Source of the DNA: Oscillospiraceae bacterium
GTDB taxonomy: Bacteria; Bacillota; Clostridia; Oscillospirales; Oscillospiraceae
Direction of reading: 5' to 3'
Length of the DNA: 64,000 nucleotides
NCBI GenBank assembly: GCA_017521485.1
Contig: JAFXCL010000014.1
Span: forward strand, 1-64,000
Position numbers and translations under genes: made by a program. This document shows, one piece after another, positions 1 through 8,649 of the stretch. Under the pieces are notes generated by a model. The model saw nothing but the letters and a program-made list of their open reading frames with translations, did not search any database and was not told the origin of the DNA. Positions within the stretch are counted from its first letter, which is position 1. Each line of letters starts with the position of its first letter.

Positions 1-1
1 G

Positions 2-121
2 GGCAAGATGATGGACTTCATCAAGAAGGGCGACGATGCCAACGAGGCTCTGAAGAAGGCTAAGGGTTCCTACGGCCGCTTCGCAGATGCCGCTAAGTAC
101 ATCGACCCCCGCCACGAATAA
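2..121 (+). CDS. C-terminal end of a probable Fe-S cluster scaffold-like protein (partial)
   Basis: The reading frame is open from the window edge and gives the last 39 residues of a protein ending in YIDPRHE, with a TAA followed directly by TAG. The tail is Lys/Asp/Ala-rich and helical in appearance. The GGGtGRT gene follows after 15 bases, with its ribosome binding site in the gap, so the two are almost certainly one operon. In gut Clostridia a NifU-like iron-sulfur scaffold protein commonly precedes GGGtGRT. That, rather than any motif visible in these 39 residues, is the reason for the call. The frame and stop are certain; the product is an inference. Confidence 0.5.
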   Translation, partial: GKMMDFIKKGDDANEALKKAKGSYGRFADAAKYIDPRHE

Positions 122-136
122 TAGGAGGACTGTACA

Positions 137-1135
137 ATGGCTCTGTTTGAAGGTTACGAAAGAAAGATTGACAAGATCAACGGTGTCCTGGCTCAGTACG
201 GTCTGACCTCCGTTGAAGAGTGCCGCGAGCTGTGCCAGGCTGCCGGCTTTGATCCCTATGAGATCGTTAAGGGCATCCAGCCCATCGCATTTGAGGATGC
301 TGCATGGGCATACTGCGTTGGCGCTGCTATCGCAATGAAGAAGGGTGTTAAGAACGCAGCAGAGGCTGCTGAGGCAATCGGCATCGGTCTGCAGGCATTC
401 TGCATCCCCGGTTCTGTTGCTGAAGACCGGAAGGTTGGTATTGGCCACGGCAACCTGGGCGCTATGCTGCTGCGGGATGAGACTAAGTGCTTTGCCTTCC
501 TGGCTGGTCACGAGTCCTTCGCTGCTGCTGAAGGCGCTATTGGCATTGCCCGTTCTGCTAATAAGGCCCGTAAAGAGCCCCTGCGTGTCATCCTGAACGG
601 ACTGGGCAAGGATGCTGCACAGATCATTTCCCGTATCAACGGCTTTACCTATGTAAAGACCCAGTTCGACTACTACACCGGCGAATTAAAGATCGTCGAG
701 CGCATCCCCTACTCTGAGGGCGAGCGCGCTGCTGTTAACTGCTACGGCTGTGACGATGTCCGTGAGGGCGTTGCAGTTATGCGCTATGAGGGTGTTGACG
801 TTTCCATCACCGGTAACTCCACCAACCCCACCCGCTTCCAGCATCCTGTTGCCGGCACTTACAAGAAGGAGTGTATGGAGACCGGTCGTAAGTACTTCTC
901 CGTGGCTTCCGGCGGCGGCACTGGCCGTACGCTGCACCCCGATAATATGGCTGCAGGTCCTGCTTCCTACGGCATGACCGATACTATGGGCCGTATGCAC
1001 GGTGATGCACAGTTTGCCGGCTCTTCCTCCGTCCCCGCTCACGTGGAGATGATGGGCTTCCTGGGCGCAGGCAACAACCCCATGGTCGGTATGACCGTTA
1101 GCGTTGCTGTTGCCGTGGAAGAGGCACTGAAGTAA
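137..1135 (+). CDS. GGGtGRT protein, function unknown
   Basis: This 332-residue soluble protein carries the family-defining GGGTGRT motif near residues 256-262. It is followed by a Gly/Met-rich tail (MGFLGAGNNPMVGMTVSV) that is typical of the family. A TAGGAGG ribosome binding site lies just before the ATG. There is no signal peptide or membrane segment. Several Cys residues sit in a CYGCDDV context near the middle. The gene directly follows what looks like an Fe-S scaffold gene and ends at a strong bidirectional terminator, so it closes its operon. The family is conserved in anaerobic Firmicutes and has no established biochemical role that I know of. Pairing with an Fe-S scaffold suggests a link to cofactor assembly, but this is inference. 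Confidence 0.9.
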   Translation: MALFEGYERKIDKINGVLAQYGLTSVEECRELCQAAGFDPYEIVKGIQPIAFEDAAWAYCVGAAIAMKKGVKNAAEAAEAIGIGLQAFCIPGSVAEDRKVGIGHGNLGAMLLRDETKCFAFLAGHESFAAAEGAIGIARSANKARKEPLRVILNGLGKDAAQIISRINGFTYVKTQFDYYTGELKIVERIPYSEGERAAVNCYGCDDVREGVAVMRYEGVDVSITGNSTNPTRFQHPVAGTYKKECMETGRKYFSVASGGGTGRTLHPDNMAAGPASYGMTDTMGRMHGDAQFAGSSSVPAHVEMMGFLGAGNNPMVGMTVSVAVAVEEALK

Positions 1136-1152
1136 TTTATAAACACTCATAA

Positions 1153-1188
1153 AAGAAGCACCTTTCTATTACGAAAGGTGCTTCTTCT
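1153..1188. terminator. Bidirectional intrinsic terminator between convergent genes
   Basis: A 13-14 bp stem (AGAAGCACCTTTC pairing with GAAAGGTGCTTCT) with a short loop is flanked by an A-run on the left and T-rich sequence on the right. It can serve both the GGGtGRT gene and the convergent lipoprotein operon. Confidence 0.85.
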
Positions 1189-1196
1189 TATATCAA

Positions 1197-2963
1197 TTAT
1201 TTTGTGTAGGCAAGGGATGTATTCAGGTATTGCTCCCAGAGGTAGGTTTCGGTGCTCTTTTCAAGGCCATAGGCCTCCCGGATGCCCTCACAGACTCTGA
1301 GCAACTTTGCCTGCATCGTACTGGATGCGAACATCTCTGCATTCCCCTCCATCATTGCGTAGGCAATGATCCGGCTGCGGTCCTCATGAGGGTTGCTCAT
1401 AGCCATTGCATCTACGAACGCCCGGCTATCGCCCTCCAGATATTTTTCATTCACTTCTTGTCCGTAGCTAAATCCGTATGGGTTTAGCTGATTCCATGTA
1501 TCAAAATCACGGCTGTTACCCATTACATGACTGTCGATACCATAGGCTGCGCACTGCAAAAATGCAGTGGTGATTTCTGCATCCATCGAAATCGCACCGT
1601 AGCAATCACCGCCGGACCAGTACTGAACATAGGGCTCGCCGCTTTCAATGCTGCGCACAAGGCAGATCCGGATCCAGCCAGCTTCCACGGTTGATCGCAG
1701 AAATTTCTTAGGGAATTTAGAAAGGACTGTTTCCAATTGATCCAGCCTTTCGCTGATAGCAGAAACCTGATGCTCCGGCTTGAAGGTGTAGTTTCCGGTT
1801 GTCTTCATAGCATCTTCCCAAATTGCTATACGCACACCGTAGGTCTGGTTCATTTCCTCAACACGCTTTTTAAGGGCTGCCAGTCCCTCTGTATCCGGAT
1901 TTTGGTAGGTATAAAGAGGTCCTGTATATACCATTTCATCTGCAACGGCAGAAAGGCTGGGATCCCAGCGGTAGAGAACCTGTTTTCCATCTTCCACCAC
2001 CACGAGCCAGAAATAACGGCTATCGGCATACAACCCACCGGTTTCTGTAATTCCTTCCAGACGCACAGAAGCTTTTTTGTGACCGGATGTCAGATCGTAA
2101 AAATGCAAATCCAACCCGGTTTCATCCTGCAGCATTTTTACGACGCCGCCCAATGGCAATGCCGCAATTGGGTCCACTAAAGCATCGTCCAAATTCAAGC
2201 TTTTTGCTTCCCCGTTTCGTGTGCCGAAAATCCTTTGGACTACCGGTCCATCCTGGCGCACAGCAAAATAGCTCTCACCATAGGTCTGCAAAAACAGGTT
2301 GCCATCCTCACTAAGGGTCTGCCCGGTTTGGGTAGAAAGATATACTGTGTGTCTTCTATCCTCTGCCGTAACAAGACATCTAAGCATCTCGCCCTCAAAA
2401 TACAGGTCGAGCAGTTCCACACTTTTCTCTGTAAATGTACGGATCAGCCGGGAAATACCGGTCTGCAGGTTTAGCGACCGCAGCTCCTGTCCGTCGCAAT
2501 AGAAGGCTTGCTGTGTAGGCAGATTGATCATAGGCTTGCCTTGCAGTTTTTCCGGCAACGGATAATTTTTGCTTTTTTGCAGAAGTGGATTCAATAAGAC
2601 GATTTCTCTTGCTGATTCATCATAGTAAGCAAGGCCGGTCTCAGCCGCGCTGACGCACATATATTCCACTTTTACATCCAGTTGTGCCACAACTTCGCAC
2701 TGGTCGCCTTGTAAAACTGTCAGCTTATTTGGGCTTACAACAACCAGCTTATCGCCCATAGACAAAAAGGCTGCACCGTCATTATTTTCAAGAGGATACG
2801 CCCGTACTGCACCGTTGGTAGCTTTTTCTATGGGATTTTCAGCATCGTACAAGCCGACGATGGGAGGAACAGTCAATTCCGTTGTGACATCTGTTGCCTC
2901 TTGCTGGCCGGCACAAGATGCCAGCATCAGACACACCAGAAGAAATATAAGCAGTTTTTTCAT
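1197..2963 (-). CDS. Large lipoprotein with propeller-like N-terminal part
   Basis: This is a 588-residue exported lipoprotein. The start is placed at the ATG giving MKKLLIFLLVCLMLASCAGQ: a lysine pair, a hydrophobic core and lipobox ASC. An AAGGAG site lies within the end of the preceding small gene, and an earlier in-frame Met would only add residues overlapping that gene. Residues about 60-370 alternate short beta-type phrases (for example DRRHTVYLSTQTGQTLS and SGHKKASVRLEG), as in a beta-propeller. The C-terminal third contains WNQLNPYGFSYG and FVDAMAMSNPHEDRSRI, which recall the C-terminal part of putative zinc metallopeptidase-like lipoproteins of gut Clostridia. I see no HExxH. It is the last gene of its operon. 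The function is not known. Confidence 0.8.
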   Translation of the reverse strand: MKKLLIFLLVCLMLASCAGQQEATDVTTELTVPPIVGLYDAENPIEKATNGAVRAYPLENNDGAAFLSMGDKLVVVSPNKLTVLQGDQCEVVAQLDVKVEYMCVSAAETGLAYYDESAREIVLLNPLLQKSKNYPLPEKLQGKPMINLPTQQAFYCDGQELRSLNLQTGISRLIRTFTEKSVELLDLYFEGEMLRCLVTAEDRRHTVYLSTQTGQTLSEDGNLFLQTYGESYFAVRQDGPVVQRIFGTRNGEAKSLNLDDALVDPIAALPLGGVVKMLQDETGLDLHFYDLTSGHKKASVRLEGITETGGLYADSRYFWLVVVEDGKQVLYRWDPSLSAVADEMVYTGPLYTYQNPDTEGLAALKKRVEEMNQTYGVRIAIWEDAMKTTGNYTFKPEHQVSAISERLDQLETVLSKFPKKFLRSTVEAGWIRICLVRSIESGEPYVQYWSGGDCYGAISMDAEITTAFLQCAAYGIDSHVMGNSRDFDTWNQLNPYGFSYGQEVNEKYLEGDSRAFVDAMAMSNPHEDRSRIIAYAMMEGNAEMFASSTMQAKLLRVCEGIREAYGLEKSTETYLWEQYLNTSLAYTK

Positions 2964-2964
2964 A

Positions 2965-3141
2965 TTACTGTCTCCTTGCAAGATAGTGTTCATCACCTTG
3001 TCGGTAATAGGGGCAGTGGGGTTTATTGGAGGACAGCAAGCGGTATGTCTCATCCTCGTCAAGGTCCATCAGGCAATAATATTCATCATACTCTTCGTCG
3101 TAATCGTAGTTCCAGCAGGTTTCACACTCATTGCATATCAT
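2965..3141 (-). CDS. Small Cys-rich acidic protein, DUF6472-like
   Basis: This 58-residue reading frame is easily missed. It starts MICNECETCWNYDYDEEYDE and ends with CPYYRQGDEHYLARRQ. Four or five Cys residues (3, 6, 9, 23 and 43), in CxxC-type spacing with acidic Asp/Glu/Tyr runs between them, suggest a small metal-binding fold. The pattern fits DUF6472 as I remember it. An AAAGGAC site precedes the ATG. The upstream DUF1643 gene stops 3 bases before it, and its own stop lies 1 base before the lipoprotein ATG, so translation is probably coupled. Codon use and the ordered Cys pattern argue that it is real. The function is unknown. Confidence 0.8.
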   Translation of the reverse strand: MICNECETCWNYDYDEEYDEYYCLMDLDEDETYRLLSSNKPHCPYYRQGDEHYLARRQ

Positions 3142-3144
3142 AGG

Positions 3145-3756
3145 TTAAAGTCCTTTCAAATATGCCGCTACATCAAATGGTTTTATTTTTTCATCCTTGC
3201 GCAAATACAAAGGATGGTGCGGATGTCCTTTTTTGCTGACTTTTCCGGCACAGTACCAGCTTGCGCCAAATTCTTCTCCCGCAGCCACCATATCCCGGAC
3301 ACAATCCGGAAGGTAGGGGCGTTTTTCAATAATCGTACCCCAAGCTGCCCACACTGCCGGGGCTGAGGAAATAGACAGCACATACCGGAAAGCCTCTAAA
3401 TTTTCCTTGTGGAGAAGATGGTTACACTCCCACTCCATCGCATCCGGGTCCGTTGCCCGCTGGGCATAGACATTGAACATAATAAAGCTGTCAAAGCCGT
3501 TGCCCAGTGCAATCCGTTCCACAGATTTTAAGGTATTATCCAAGTCGTCCGGTTTTGCTGTGGAGGGATTGATACCAATGCAGATCAGGGGGTTTTTCCC
3601 CCGTGTACCGAGAATGTACCGATATTCAGAATAGAAATTCGGGGCATAGAGCCACTTCTCAATATCATAGTCAGGACTGGGGGTGTTGGCAGCTTCCAGC
3701 GCCTGCCGGAAGGTAAGTAGCTCCAGCTGAGCAGTCGTTCCCTTAGGTATGTGCAT
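3145..3756 (-). CDS. DUF1643 domain protein
   Basis: This 203-residue cytoplasmic protein has the DUF1643 signature ICIGINPSTAKPDDLDNT near residues 58-75, followed by a FIMFNVYAQRATDP block. DUF1643 proteins are small single-domain proteins of unknown function, sometimes annotated near mobile DNA. Here the gene sits inside a housekeeping-like operon, 2 bases downstream of the PH-like membrane gene and 3 bases upstream of the Cys-rich small gene. Length matches the family and no residue is obviously missing. No enzymatic activity can be assigned from the sequence. Confidence 0.85.
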   Translation of the reverse strand: MHIPKGTTAQLELLTFRQALEAANTPSPDYDIEKWLYAPNFYSEYRYILGTRGKNPLICIGINPSTAKPDDLDNTLKSVERIALGNGFDSFIMFNVYAQRATDPDAMEWECNHLLHKENLEAFRYVLSISSAPAVWAAWGTIIEKRPYLPDCVRDMVAAGEEFGASWYCAGKVSKKGHPHHPLYLRKDEKIKPFDVAAYLKGL

Positions 3757-3758
3757 CG

Positions 3759-4319
3759 TCAGTCCTCCACAGGGGGAAACCAGCAGCTGTTCTGAGGGTC
3801 ATAAAATAAGCATTCCTCCCGTTTTCTGCCAGTCTGACGCAGCCAGGCAGGAAACGCATGGTCCAGAAAATCATAGACGCCGGTCATTCCCGACTGAAGC
3901 TGGACAGTCCGTCCGTCGGTCATATACAGCTCTATGACTGTATTGCCATAGTTCATATAAAGCTGCTGGGCTTTGATATCGCTGTATCGGTATGTAGCGC
4001 TTTTCTTTCCGAATGTGGTCAGGACAAAGGTATCTGTATCGTAAAACACACCGAAGGTCATATAGTAGACCACAAGGCCCGATCCTACCAAAATCAGCAA
4101 GCAGCCACCAGCTGTCAGCAGCCAGCCTCCTGCAAATAAAGCAGCAACGCCTAAAACTGCAATAATCAGTCCCAGTGAACCGTATCTTCGATTCAGTCTT
4201 ACAGCCAGACCGCTTTTGTGCTCCTGCTGACTGCGAAACAGTTTTGTAAAGCCCCTGTCCACCAAAAAACAGATTAAAAACACAAGAGCTGCTACAATTA
4301 CAACTGCAACATATTCCAT
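3759..4319 (-). CDS. Membrane protein with PH-like domain (DUF6560-like)
   Basis: This 186-residue protein has an N-terminal transmembrane helix (residues about 3-20) and a hydrophobic hairpin (about 50-88). A soluble part follows with the phrase FVLTTFGKKSATYRYSDI and alternating beta strands, as seen in bacterial PH-like domains. The start codon lies directly next to the stop of the cyclo-ligase gene, with GGAGAAATTTAA as ribosome binding region, so the pair is translationally coupled. The topology suggests a membrane-anchored cytoplasmic sensor or scaffold. DUF6560 is the closest family I can name, but I am not certain of it. Confidence 0.6.
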   Translation of the reverse strand: MEYVAVVIVAALVFLICFLVDRGFTKLFRSQQEHKSGLAVRLNRRYGSLGLIIAVLGVAALFAGGWLLTAGGCLLILVGSGLVVYYMTFGVFYDTDTFVLTTFGKKSATYRYSDIKAQQLYMNYGNTVIELYMTDGRTVQLQSGMTGVYDFLDHAFPAWLRQTGRKREECLFYDPQNSCWFPPVED

Positions 4320-4865
4320 TTAAATTTCTCCTTTGGCTGATAGGACAACATCCACCGGGATGTCATAATCCTCTGTGGGAATCTGATCTACTATCTGAAA
4401 ATCATAGCACAGCGCCACAGTGGGATGATCCGGCTCGCAAGATAGAAACTTGTCATAAAATCCGCCGCCATAACCCATTCTGTCACCGGCTTTGGTAAAG
4501 GCTAGACCGGGCATCAGCACCAGTGCTGTGGGATCGTCTGCAACAGGTTCATCCAGCACAGGCTCAGGAATTCCGTAGGAATTCTTTTCTACCTGAGAAA
4601 GGTCGTCCAAATAAATGAACTTCATTTCCTCCCCATATATCTTAGGAACAGCTACCCGCTTTCCATCCTGTAATGCTCGCTCCAGCATTGGTATGGTGCG
4701 GACCTCCTGATTGTAAGGAAGATAGCCGTAAATCGTCTTTGCCTGACGGTATTGGGGAGTGTCCGTCAGAAGTATCCCCAGCTTTGCGCTGGCGCTTTCG
4801 ATCTGATCTGCAGTCATCTGACGCTTTTGTTCTTTAATCTTACGGCGCAACTCCCTTTTATCCAT
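4320..4865 (-). CDS. 5-formyltetrahydrofolate cyclo-ligase
   Basis: This 181-residue enzyme of one-carbon metabolism converts 5-formyl-THF to 5,10-methenyl-THF with ATP. It starts MDKRELRRKIKEQKRQM, with an AAGGAGAAGGG site. The family motifs are the Lys/Arg-rich N-terminus and the C-terminal nucleotide-binding segment RMGYGGGFYDKFL (near 134-146), which is diagnostic. A longer upstream start would run into the XRE gene and lacks a better ribosome binding site. The gene overlaps the end of the XRE regulator by 8 bases. MetF-MetV elsewhere in the window also acts on C1-folates, but the two are not linked. Confidence 0.9.
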   Translation of the reverse strand: MDKRELRRKIKEQKRQMTADQIESASAKLGILLTDTPQYRQAKTIYGYLPYNQEVRTIPMLERALQDGKRVAVPKIYGEEMKFIYLDDLSQVEKNSYGIPEPVLDEPVADDPTALVLMPGLAFTKAGDRMGYGGGFYDKFLSCEPDHPTVALCYDFQIVDQIPTEDYDIPVDVVLSAKGEI

Positions 4866-5508
4866 TTCCCTTCTCCTTGCCGGGGGTGCGGAACAAACGA
4901 AACCACATAAAAATAGCAATCTGACCGGGGATTCCCAACAGGAAAATCTTCCAGATATTCACCTGCAGGAATACCAGTAGGCTCACATAGATGCTCAGAA
5001 GTCCGCCCCAAACGATTGCAGACACCAATGTCTTATTCCAGCGGAAATCCCGCCACGCAGACCGCAGACTGAGCATAACGATCGCATCCGCAGGGATCGC
5101 ATAAATGAACGCAAGCCAGCTGTTAGACAAGCCAACAGAAGACAGCACCACAAACAAAAGCAGCGCCACAAACCACACCAGAAGTGAGGACAAGCCGAGA
5201 ATCATTCCCTTGTCCGCCTTGCGCTTAAGGGTCTTTTCCACTGCCTTTTCCATTGCTTTTTCCACTTTAGAAGTGGTTTCCGGCAAGGCATTGGGATCTG
5301 CAAGGAGATCGTCTACGGTCACTTCATAAAGCTCAGCAAGCTGCGTAAGTGTCAGCACATCCGGCATAGACTCTCCCCGCTCCCACTTGGATACGGCTTT
5401 ATCCGAATAATTCAGTTTCTCCGCAAGACCTACCTGAGTCAAAGCAAAACGCTTGCGATAGGCCGCTATATTTTCCCCAAGCTGACGCTTCAGCTTCTCG
5501 TCATTCAT
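4858..5508 (-). CDS. XRE-family regulator with four-helix membrane domain
   Basis: This 216-residue protein has an N-terminal helix-turn-helix of the Cro/CI type (residues about 9-62). The phrase FALTQVGLAEKLNYSDKAVSKWERGESMPD is broken by a charged linker (KVEKAMEKAVEKTLKRKADKG), and four hydrophobic helices follow to the C-terminus. The start is the ATG after TGGAGGAAATAT; a further upstream Met lacks a site. Such HTH-membrane fusions are common in Clostridia and probably sense an envelope signal while binding DNA near the membrane. It is first in its operon, behind a good promoter, so autoregulation is plausible. Its target and ligand are unknown. Confidence 0.85.
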   Translation of the reverse strand: MNDEKLKRQLGENIAAYRKRFALTQVGLAEKLNYSDKAVSKWERGESMPDVLTLTQLAELYEVTVDDLLADPNALPETTSKVEKAMEKAVEKTLKRKADKGMILGLSSLLVWFVALLLFVVLSSVGLSNSWLAFIYAIPADAIVMLSLRSAWRDFRWNKTLVSAIVWGGLLSIYVSLLVFLQVNIWKIFLLGIPGQIAIFMWFRLFRTPGKEKGNG

Positions 5509-5536
5509 ATATTTCCTCCAGGATATAGTTTTGCTT

Positions 5537-5565
5537 ATTATATCAAATTTTTGCCGTATTTTCAA
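5537..5565 (-). promoter_or_regulatory. SigA-type promoter of the XRE operon
   Basis: Read on the minus strand: -35 TTGAAA, 17 bp spacer, -10 TATAAT, lying 29 bases before the XRE start codon. Confidence 0.75.
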
Positions 5566-5578
5566 CCCATAAACGCAG

Positions 5579-5616
5579 AAAAACGCCGCCTATGGGCAAA
5601 AGCTCATAGGCGGCGG
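5579..5616 (-). terminator. Terminator of the CBS-domain gene
   Basis: On the minus strand, an 11-bp stem (CGCCGCCTATG pairing with CATAGGCGGCG) is followed by a run of five T residues. It sits just past the CBS gene stop. Confidence 0.8.
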
Positions 5617-5620
5617 TCTG

Positions 5621-6034
5621 TTAATCTTCCGGAAAAAGATGCTGGGAGCAATACTTAATGATAGCGCCCCGGGTGACAATGCCGATAAAGGTATCCTTAT
5701 CGTCCACAACCGGAACAAAGTTCTGAGAACTGGCTCGCTGGACAAGATCCTGCATTGTGGTGGTTACTCGGACCGGAACATTGTCCTTTCTGCGGTCAAT
5801 CTCCATAATGCGTCTTGCCTCCGCTTGACGCATATCCATATAACATATATTTTTAAGTGCCCACAGCAGGTCGCCCTCTGTTAATGTACCCCGGTATTCA
5901 CCGTGCTTCGTAAGTATCGGCAATGACGCATAGCCCGCGGATTCCATTTTCTCCAATGCCTGACGGATGGAAAAATCATCATAAACAAAAGCACACATTG
6001 CTTTTGGTGTCAGAAAGAATAAAATGTTATTCAT
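5621..6034 (-). CDS. CBS-pair domain protein
   Basis: This 137-residue protein is made almost only of two CBS motifs. The first is near residues 15-60 (SIRQALEKMESAGYASLPIL, then GTLTEGDLLW). The second is near 78-130 (TMQDLVQRASSQNFVPVVD, then GIVTRGAIIKY). CBS pairs bind adenine nucleotides and regulate partner proteins. With no enzymatic domain, this is a stand-alone sensor of the type often seen beside c-di-AMP or transport genes. The start follows AAGGAGAGGCT; an earlier in-frame Met has no ribosome binding site. It is monocistronic, with its own promoter and terminator. Confidence 0.88.
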   Translation of the reverse strand: MNNILFFLTPKAMCAFVYDDFSIRQALEKMESAGYASLPILTKHGEYRGTLTEGDLLWALKNICYMDMRQAEARRIMEIDRRKDNVPVRVTTTMQDLVQRASSQNFVPVVDDKDTFIGIVTRGAIIKYCSQHLFPED

Positions 6035-6078
6035 AGCCTCTCCTTTCATCACATAGGCGGCTTTCCGCCGCCGTTAAC

Positions 6079-6087
6079 ATTATAGCA
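6079..6087 (-). promoter_or_regulatory. Extended -10 promoter of the CBS gene, with leader hairpin
   Basis: On the minus strand TGC precedes TATAAT, forming an extended -10, with no convincing -35. Between it and the ribosome binding site lies a GC hairpin (GGCGGC, 5-base loop, GCCGCC) that could affect translation. Confidence 0.55.
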
Positions 6088-6170
6088 TATTTTCCGGGGA
6101 TAAGCACGTTAATTTATTGTAAATATCCTGTATCGGTGACGAAATTTGCGGTGTGATTTTGTGCATAATG

Positions 6171-6199
6171 AACAAGCGGCATCTTAAAAGATGCCGCTT
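6171..6199 (-). terminator. Probable terminator of the ftsH operon
   Basis: An 11-bp perfect stem (AAGCGGCATCT pairing with AGATGCCGCTT) closes just past the ftsH stop. The following T-run is short, so efficiency is uncertain. Confidence 0.55.
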
Positions 6200-6203
6200 G
6201 CAA

Positions 6204-8075
6204 TTATTGTTCATTTCGGTACGCATCAAACAGTGCTGTGTCAGAAGCTGCCTGAATTTCCTCGCCAGCCATACACTGGGCAAACTGGGCACCGGTCATA
6301 ACCTCATGCTCCAGCAGGAATTCAACCACTTTCTTCATCTTATCTGCGTCCTTGCGCAGAATTTCCTCGCAGTGGGCATAGGCTTTGTCAATCAAAGCCT
6401 TCACTTCATCGTCCATCGTACCGGCTACTTTTTCCGAGTAGCTCTTTGTGCTTTGATAGTCACGGCCAATGAACAGCTCCTCGCCGCCGGTGTAGGACAC
6501 AGTGCCTAACTTCTCACACATACCGTAGCGTCCAATCATATCCCGTGCCAGCTTGGATGCCCGGTCAATATCGTTGGAAGCACCGGTGGAAATATCCTGC
6601 AGGAAGATCGCTTCTGCCACCCTGCCACCCAGCAGACCAACAATCTGGTGGTACATCTCGTTACGAGTCAGATGGGTGCTGTCCTCCATCGGGCGGGTCC
6701 AGGTCAGTCCCAGTGCATTTCCTCTGGGAATAATGGAAATCTGATGAACCGGATCGTGATCCGGCAGGTTATGCATTGCCACTGCGTGACCGGCTTCGTG
6801 GATCGCGGTCAGGCGCAGATCCTTCTTCAGCCGTACACGGCTGCGTTTTTCCGGTCCTGCAACGATCTTCATCATTGCATCGTTAAGATCCTGCATATTC
6901 AGTACCGGGCGGTTTTCCCTAGCTGCCATAATAGCGGCCTCATTGAGGAGGTTGCTCAGATCAGCACCGGTAAAACCGGCAGTTGCCAGTGCAATGGTCC
7001 GCAAATCCACCGTGCCATCCAGCTTTTTATCCTTTGCATGGACCTTGAGGATCTCCTCACGACCCTTAGCATCCGGTGCGCCAACGTGGATCTGCCGGTC
7101 AAAACGGCCGGGGCGGAGCAATGCCGGATCCAGAATGTCCGGGCGGTTGGTGGCTGCAAGGACGATTACGCCCTCAGTGCGGTCAAACCCATCCATTTCC
7201 ACCAGCAGCTGGTTGAGCGTCTGCTCACGTTCATCGTGACCGCCGCCCATACCGGAGCCACGCTTACGGCCGACTGCATCAATTTCATCGATAAAAATAA
7301 TAGAAGGTGCAATTTTCTTTGCCTGTTCAAACAGATCCCGGACACGGCTTGCACCCACACCTACATACATTTCCATAAAATCCGAACCGGAAATAGACAA
7401 AAACTGCACATCCGCCTCACCGGCTACCGCCTTGGCAAGCAGTGTCTTACCGGTACCGGGAGGGCCAGAGAGCAAAATGCCATGGGGAATCTTTGCGCCA
7501 ATGGCAGTAAACTTTTCCGGATTGCGGAGAAAGTCGACCACCTCCTGCAGCTCTGCCTTTTCCTCATCCACGCCGGCTACATCCGAGAAGGTGATCTTTT
7601 TACCGGAGGCTTGTCCCCGGTGAGTTCTTGCCTTTCCAAAATTTGCCATGGGATTGGAGTTTCCGGCTCTGCCTGCCAGGATAACCCAGGCAATCAGCAG
7701 CACAAGACCGGCAATTACAATAGGCAGAATATAGTCATAAGGACCGGTCTTCTTCCCTTCCAGGAAATCGTAGCTTTCCAAAACACCGGACTGCTGCTGG
7801 CTCTGGAGAACATCCCACATTTCCTGCCGGAAACCGTCCGGATCGGAGAGCACCCCATTGAGGATCGTTTTACCATCATATTCACTGTGCAGCTTTAACT
7901 GGATCTGGTTACCCTTCACTACAAAGCTGCTGACCTGTTCCTGCTGAAACAGGGATATGATCTGGGAATAGGTCAGATCATCGGTGCCGATGCCAAATAA
8001 TCCCAGCATCCATGCAAACATCAGTATCAACACCACAGCATATATTATAATGCCGATTAGCTTACGATTTTTCAA
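6204..8075 (-). CDS. ftsH: ATP-dependent zinc metalloprotease FtsH
   Basis: This 623-residue hexameric membrane protease degrades misfolded and regulatory membrane proteins. Two transmembrane helices (about 6-28 and 115-134) flank an extracytoplasmic segment. The AAA+ core has Walker A GPPGTGKT (204-211), Walker B IIFIDEID (259-266) and an SRH arginine region around RPGRFDRQ (321-328). The zinc site is HEAGH (426-430), with the third ligand in NDIDRA (about 504). The start is a TTG, spaced correctly from TAAGGAG; no ATG fits. It is the last gene of the gdpP-rplI-dnaB-tilS-hpt-ftsH run, and tilS-hpt-ftsH order is conserved in Firmicutes. The C-terminus is slightly shorter than in Bacillus. Confidence 0.97.
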   Translation of the reverse strand: MKNRKLIGIIIYAVVLILMFAWMLGLFGIGTDDLTYSQIISLFQQEQVSSFVVKGNQIQLKLHSEYDGKTILNGVLSDPDGFRQEMWDVLQSQQQSGVLESYDFLEGKKTGPYDYILPIVIAGLVLLIAWVILAGRAGNSNPMANFGKARTHRGQASGKKITFSDVAGVDEEKAELQEVVDFLRNPEKFTAIGAKIPHGILLSGPPGTGKTLLAKAVAGEADVQFLSISGSDFMEMYVGVGASRVRDLFEQAKKIAPSIIFIDEIDAVGRKRGSGMGGGHDEREQTLNQLLVEMDGFDRTEGVIVLAATNRPDILDPALLRPGRFDRQIHVGAPDAKGREEILKVHAKDKKLDGTVDLRTIALATAGFTGADLSNLLNEAAIMAARENRPVLNMQDLNDAMMKIVAGPEKRSRVRLKKDLRLTAIHEAGHAVAMHNLPDHDPVHQISIIPRGNALGLTWTRPMEDSTHLTRNEMYHQIVGLLGGRVAEAIFLQDISTGASNDIDRASKLARDMIGRYGMCEKLGTVSYTGGEELFIGRDYQSTKSYSEKVAGTMDDEVKALIDKAYAHCEEILRKDADKMKKVVEFLLEHEVMTGAQFAQCMAGEEIQAASDTALFDAYRNEQ

Positions 8076-8087
8076 AATGGTTTCTCC

Positions 8088-8633
8088 TTATTTGCTGTAT
8101 ACTTCCGGTTTCAACACACCCACATAGGGCAAATTCCGGTAATGCTCATCATAATCCAGGCCGTAGCCAACCACAAATTCATTGGGGATCACAAAGCCCA
8201 CATAATCCGGCTGCACAGTAACTGCAGGATTGCGCCGTTCCGGTTTATCCAGCAATGTGCAGATCTTCAAAGAGGCAGGCTCTTTACTTAAAAGGTGCTT
8301 ATAGGTAAACTCCAAAGAATTACCAGTATCGAAAATATCCTCCAAAATCACCACATGACGACCCTTCAGGTCCGCAGACACATCCCGCTTCACATCCATT
8401 TTTCCGGAGGAGTCAGAACCGCTGCCATAGGAGGATATCCACATAAAGTCGATCTGACAGGGAATGTCAATTTCCCGCACCATATCCGCAAAGAATATGA
8501 CTACACCCTTGAGCACGCCAACGAAGATTGGGTCTTTCCCAGCATATTCCTCACAAATTGTTTTTGCAAGTTCTTTGACCTTCGCGCGAATCTGCTCCTG
8601 CGTCAGCAGTATTTCTTTAATATCCTGTGTCAT
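8088..8633 (-). CDS. hpt: Hypoxanthine phosphoribosyltransferase
   Basis: This 181-residue purine salvage enzyme transfers phosphoribose from PRPP to hypoxanthine or guanine. The PRPP-binding loop is VVILEDIFDTGNSLEFT (near residues 95-111), with the acidic pair E-D as in the family, and FVGVLKGVVIFFADMVREI is the usual N-terminal block. The start is MTQDIKEILLT behind AGAGGAG; the longer upstream frame runs into tilS. It lies between tilS and ftsH, the standard Firmicute order, 16 bases after tilS. Confidence 0.96.
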   Translation of the reverse strand: MTQDIKEILLTQEQIRAKVKELAKTICEEYAGKDPIFVGVLKGVVIFFADMVREIDIPCQIDFMWISSYGSGSDSSGKMDVKRDVSADLKGRHVVILEDIFDTGNSLEFTYKHLLSKEPASLKICTLLDKPERRNPAVTVQPDYVGFVIPNEFVVGYGLDYDEHYRNLPYVGVLKPEVYSK

Positions 8634-8649
8634 ACGATCTCCTCTTTTT

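Noticed and set aside
3145..3756. DUF1643 gene as sign of a mobile or defence island
   Set aside because: Neighbours are ordinary housekeeping or unknown genes in one operon, with no integrase, transposase or restriction genes.
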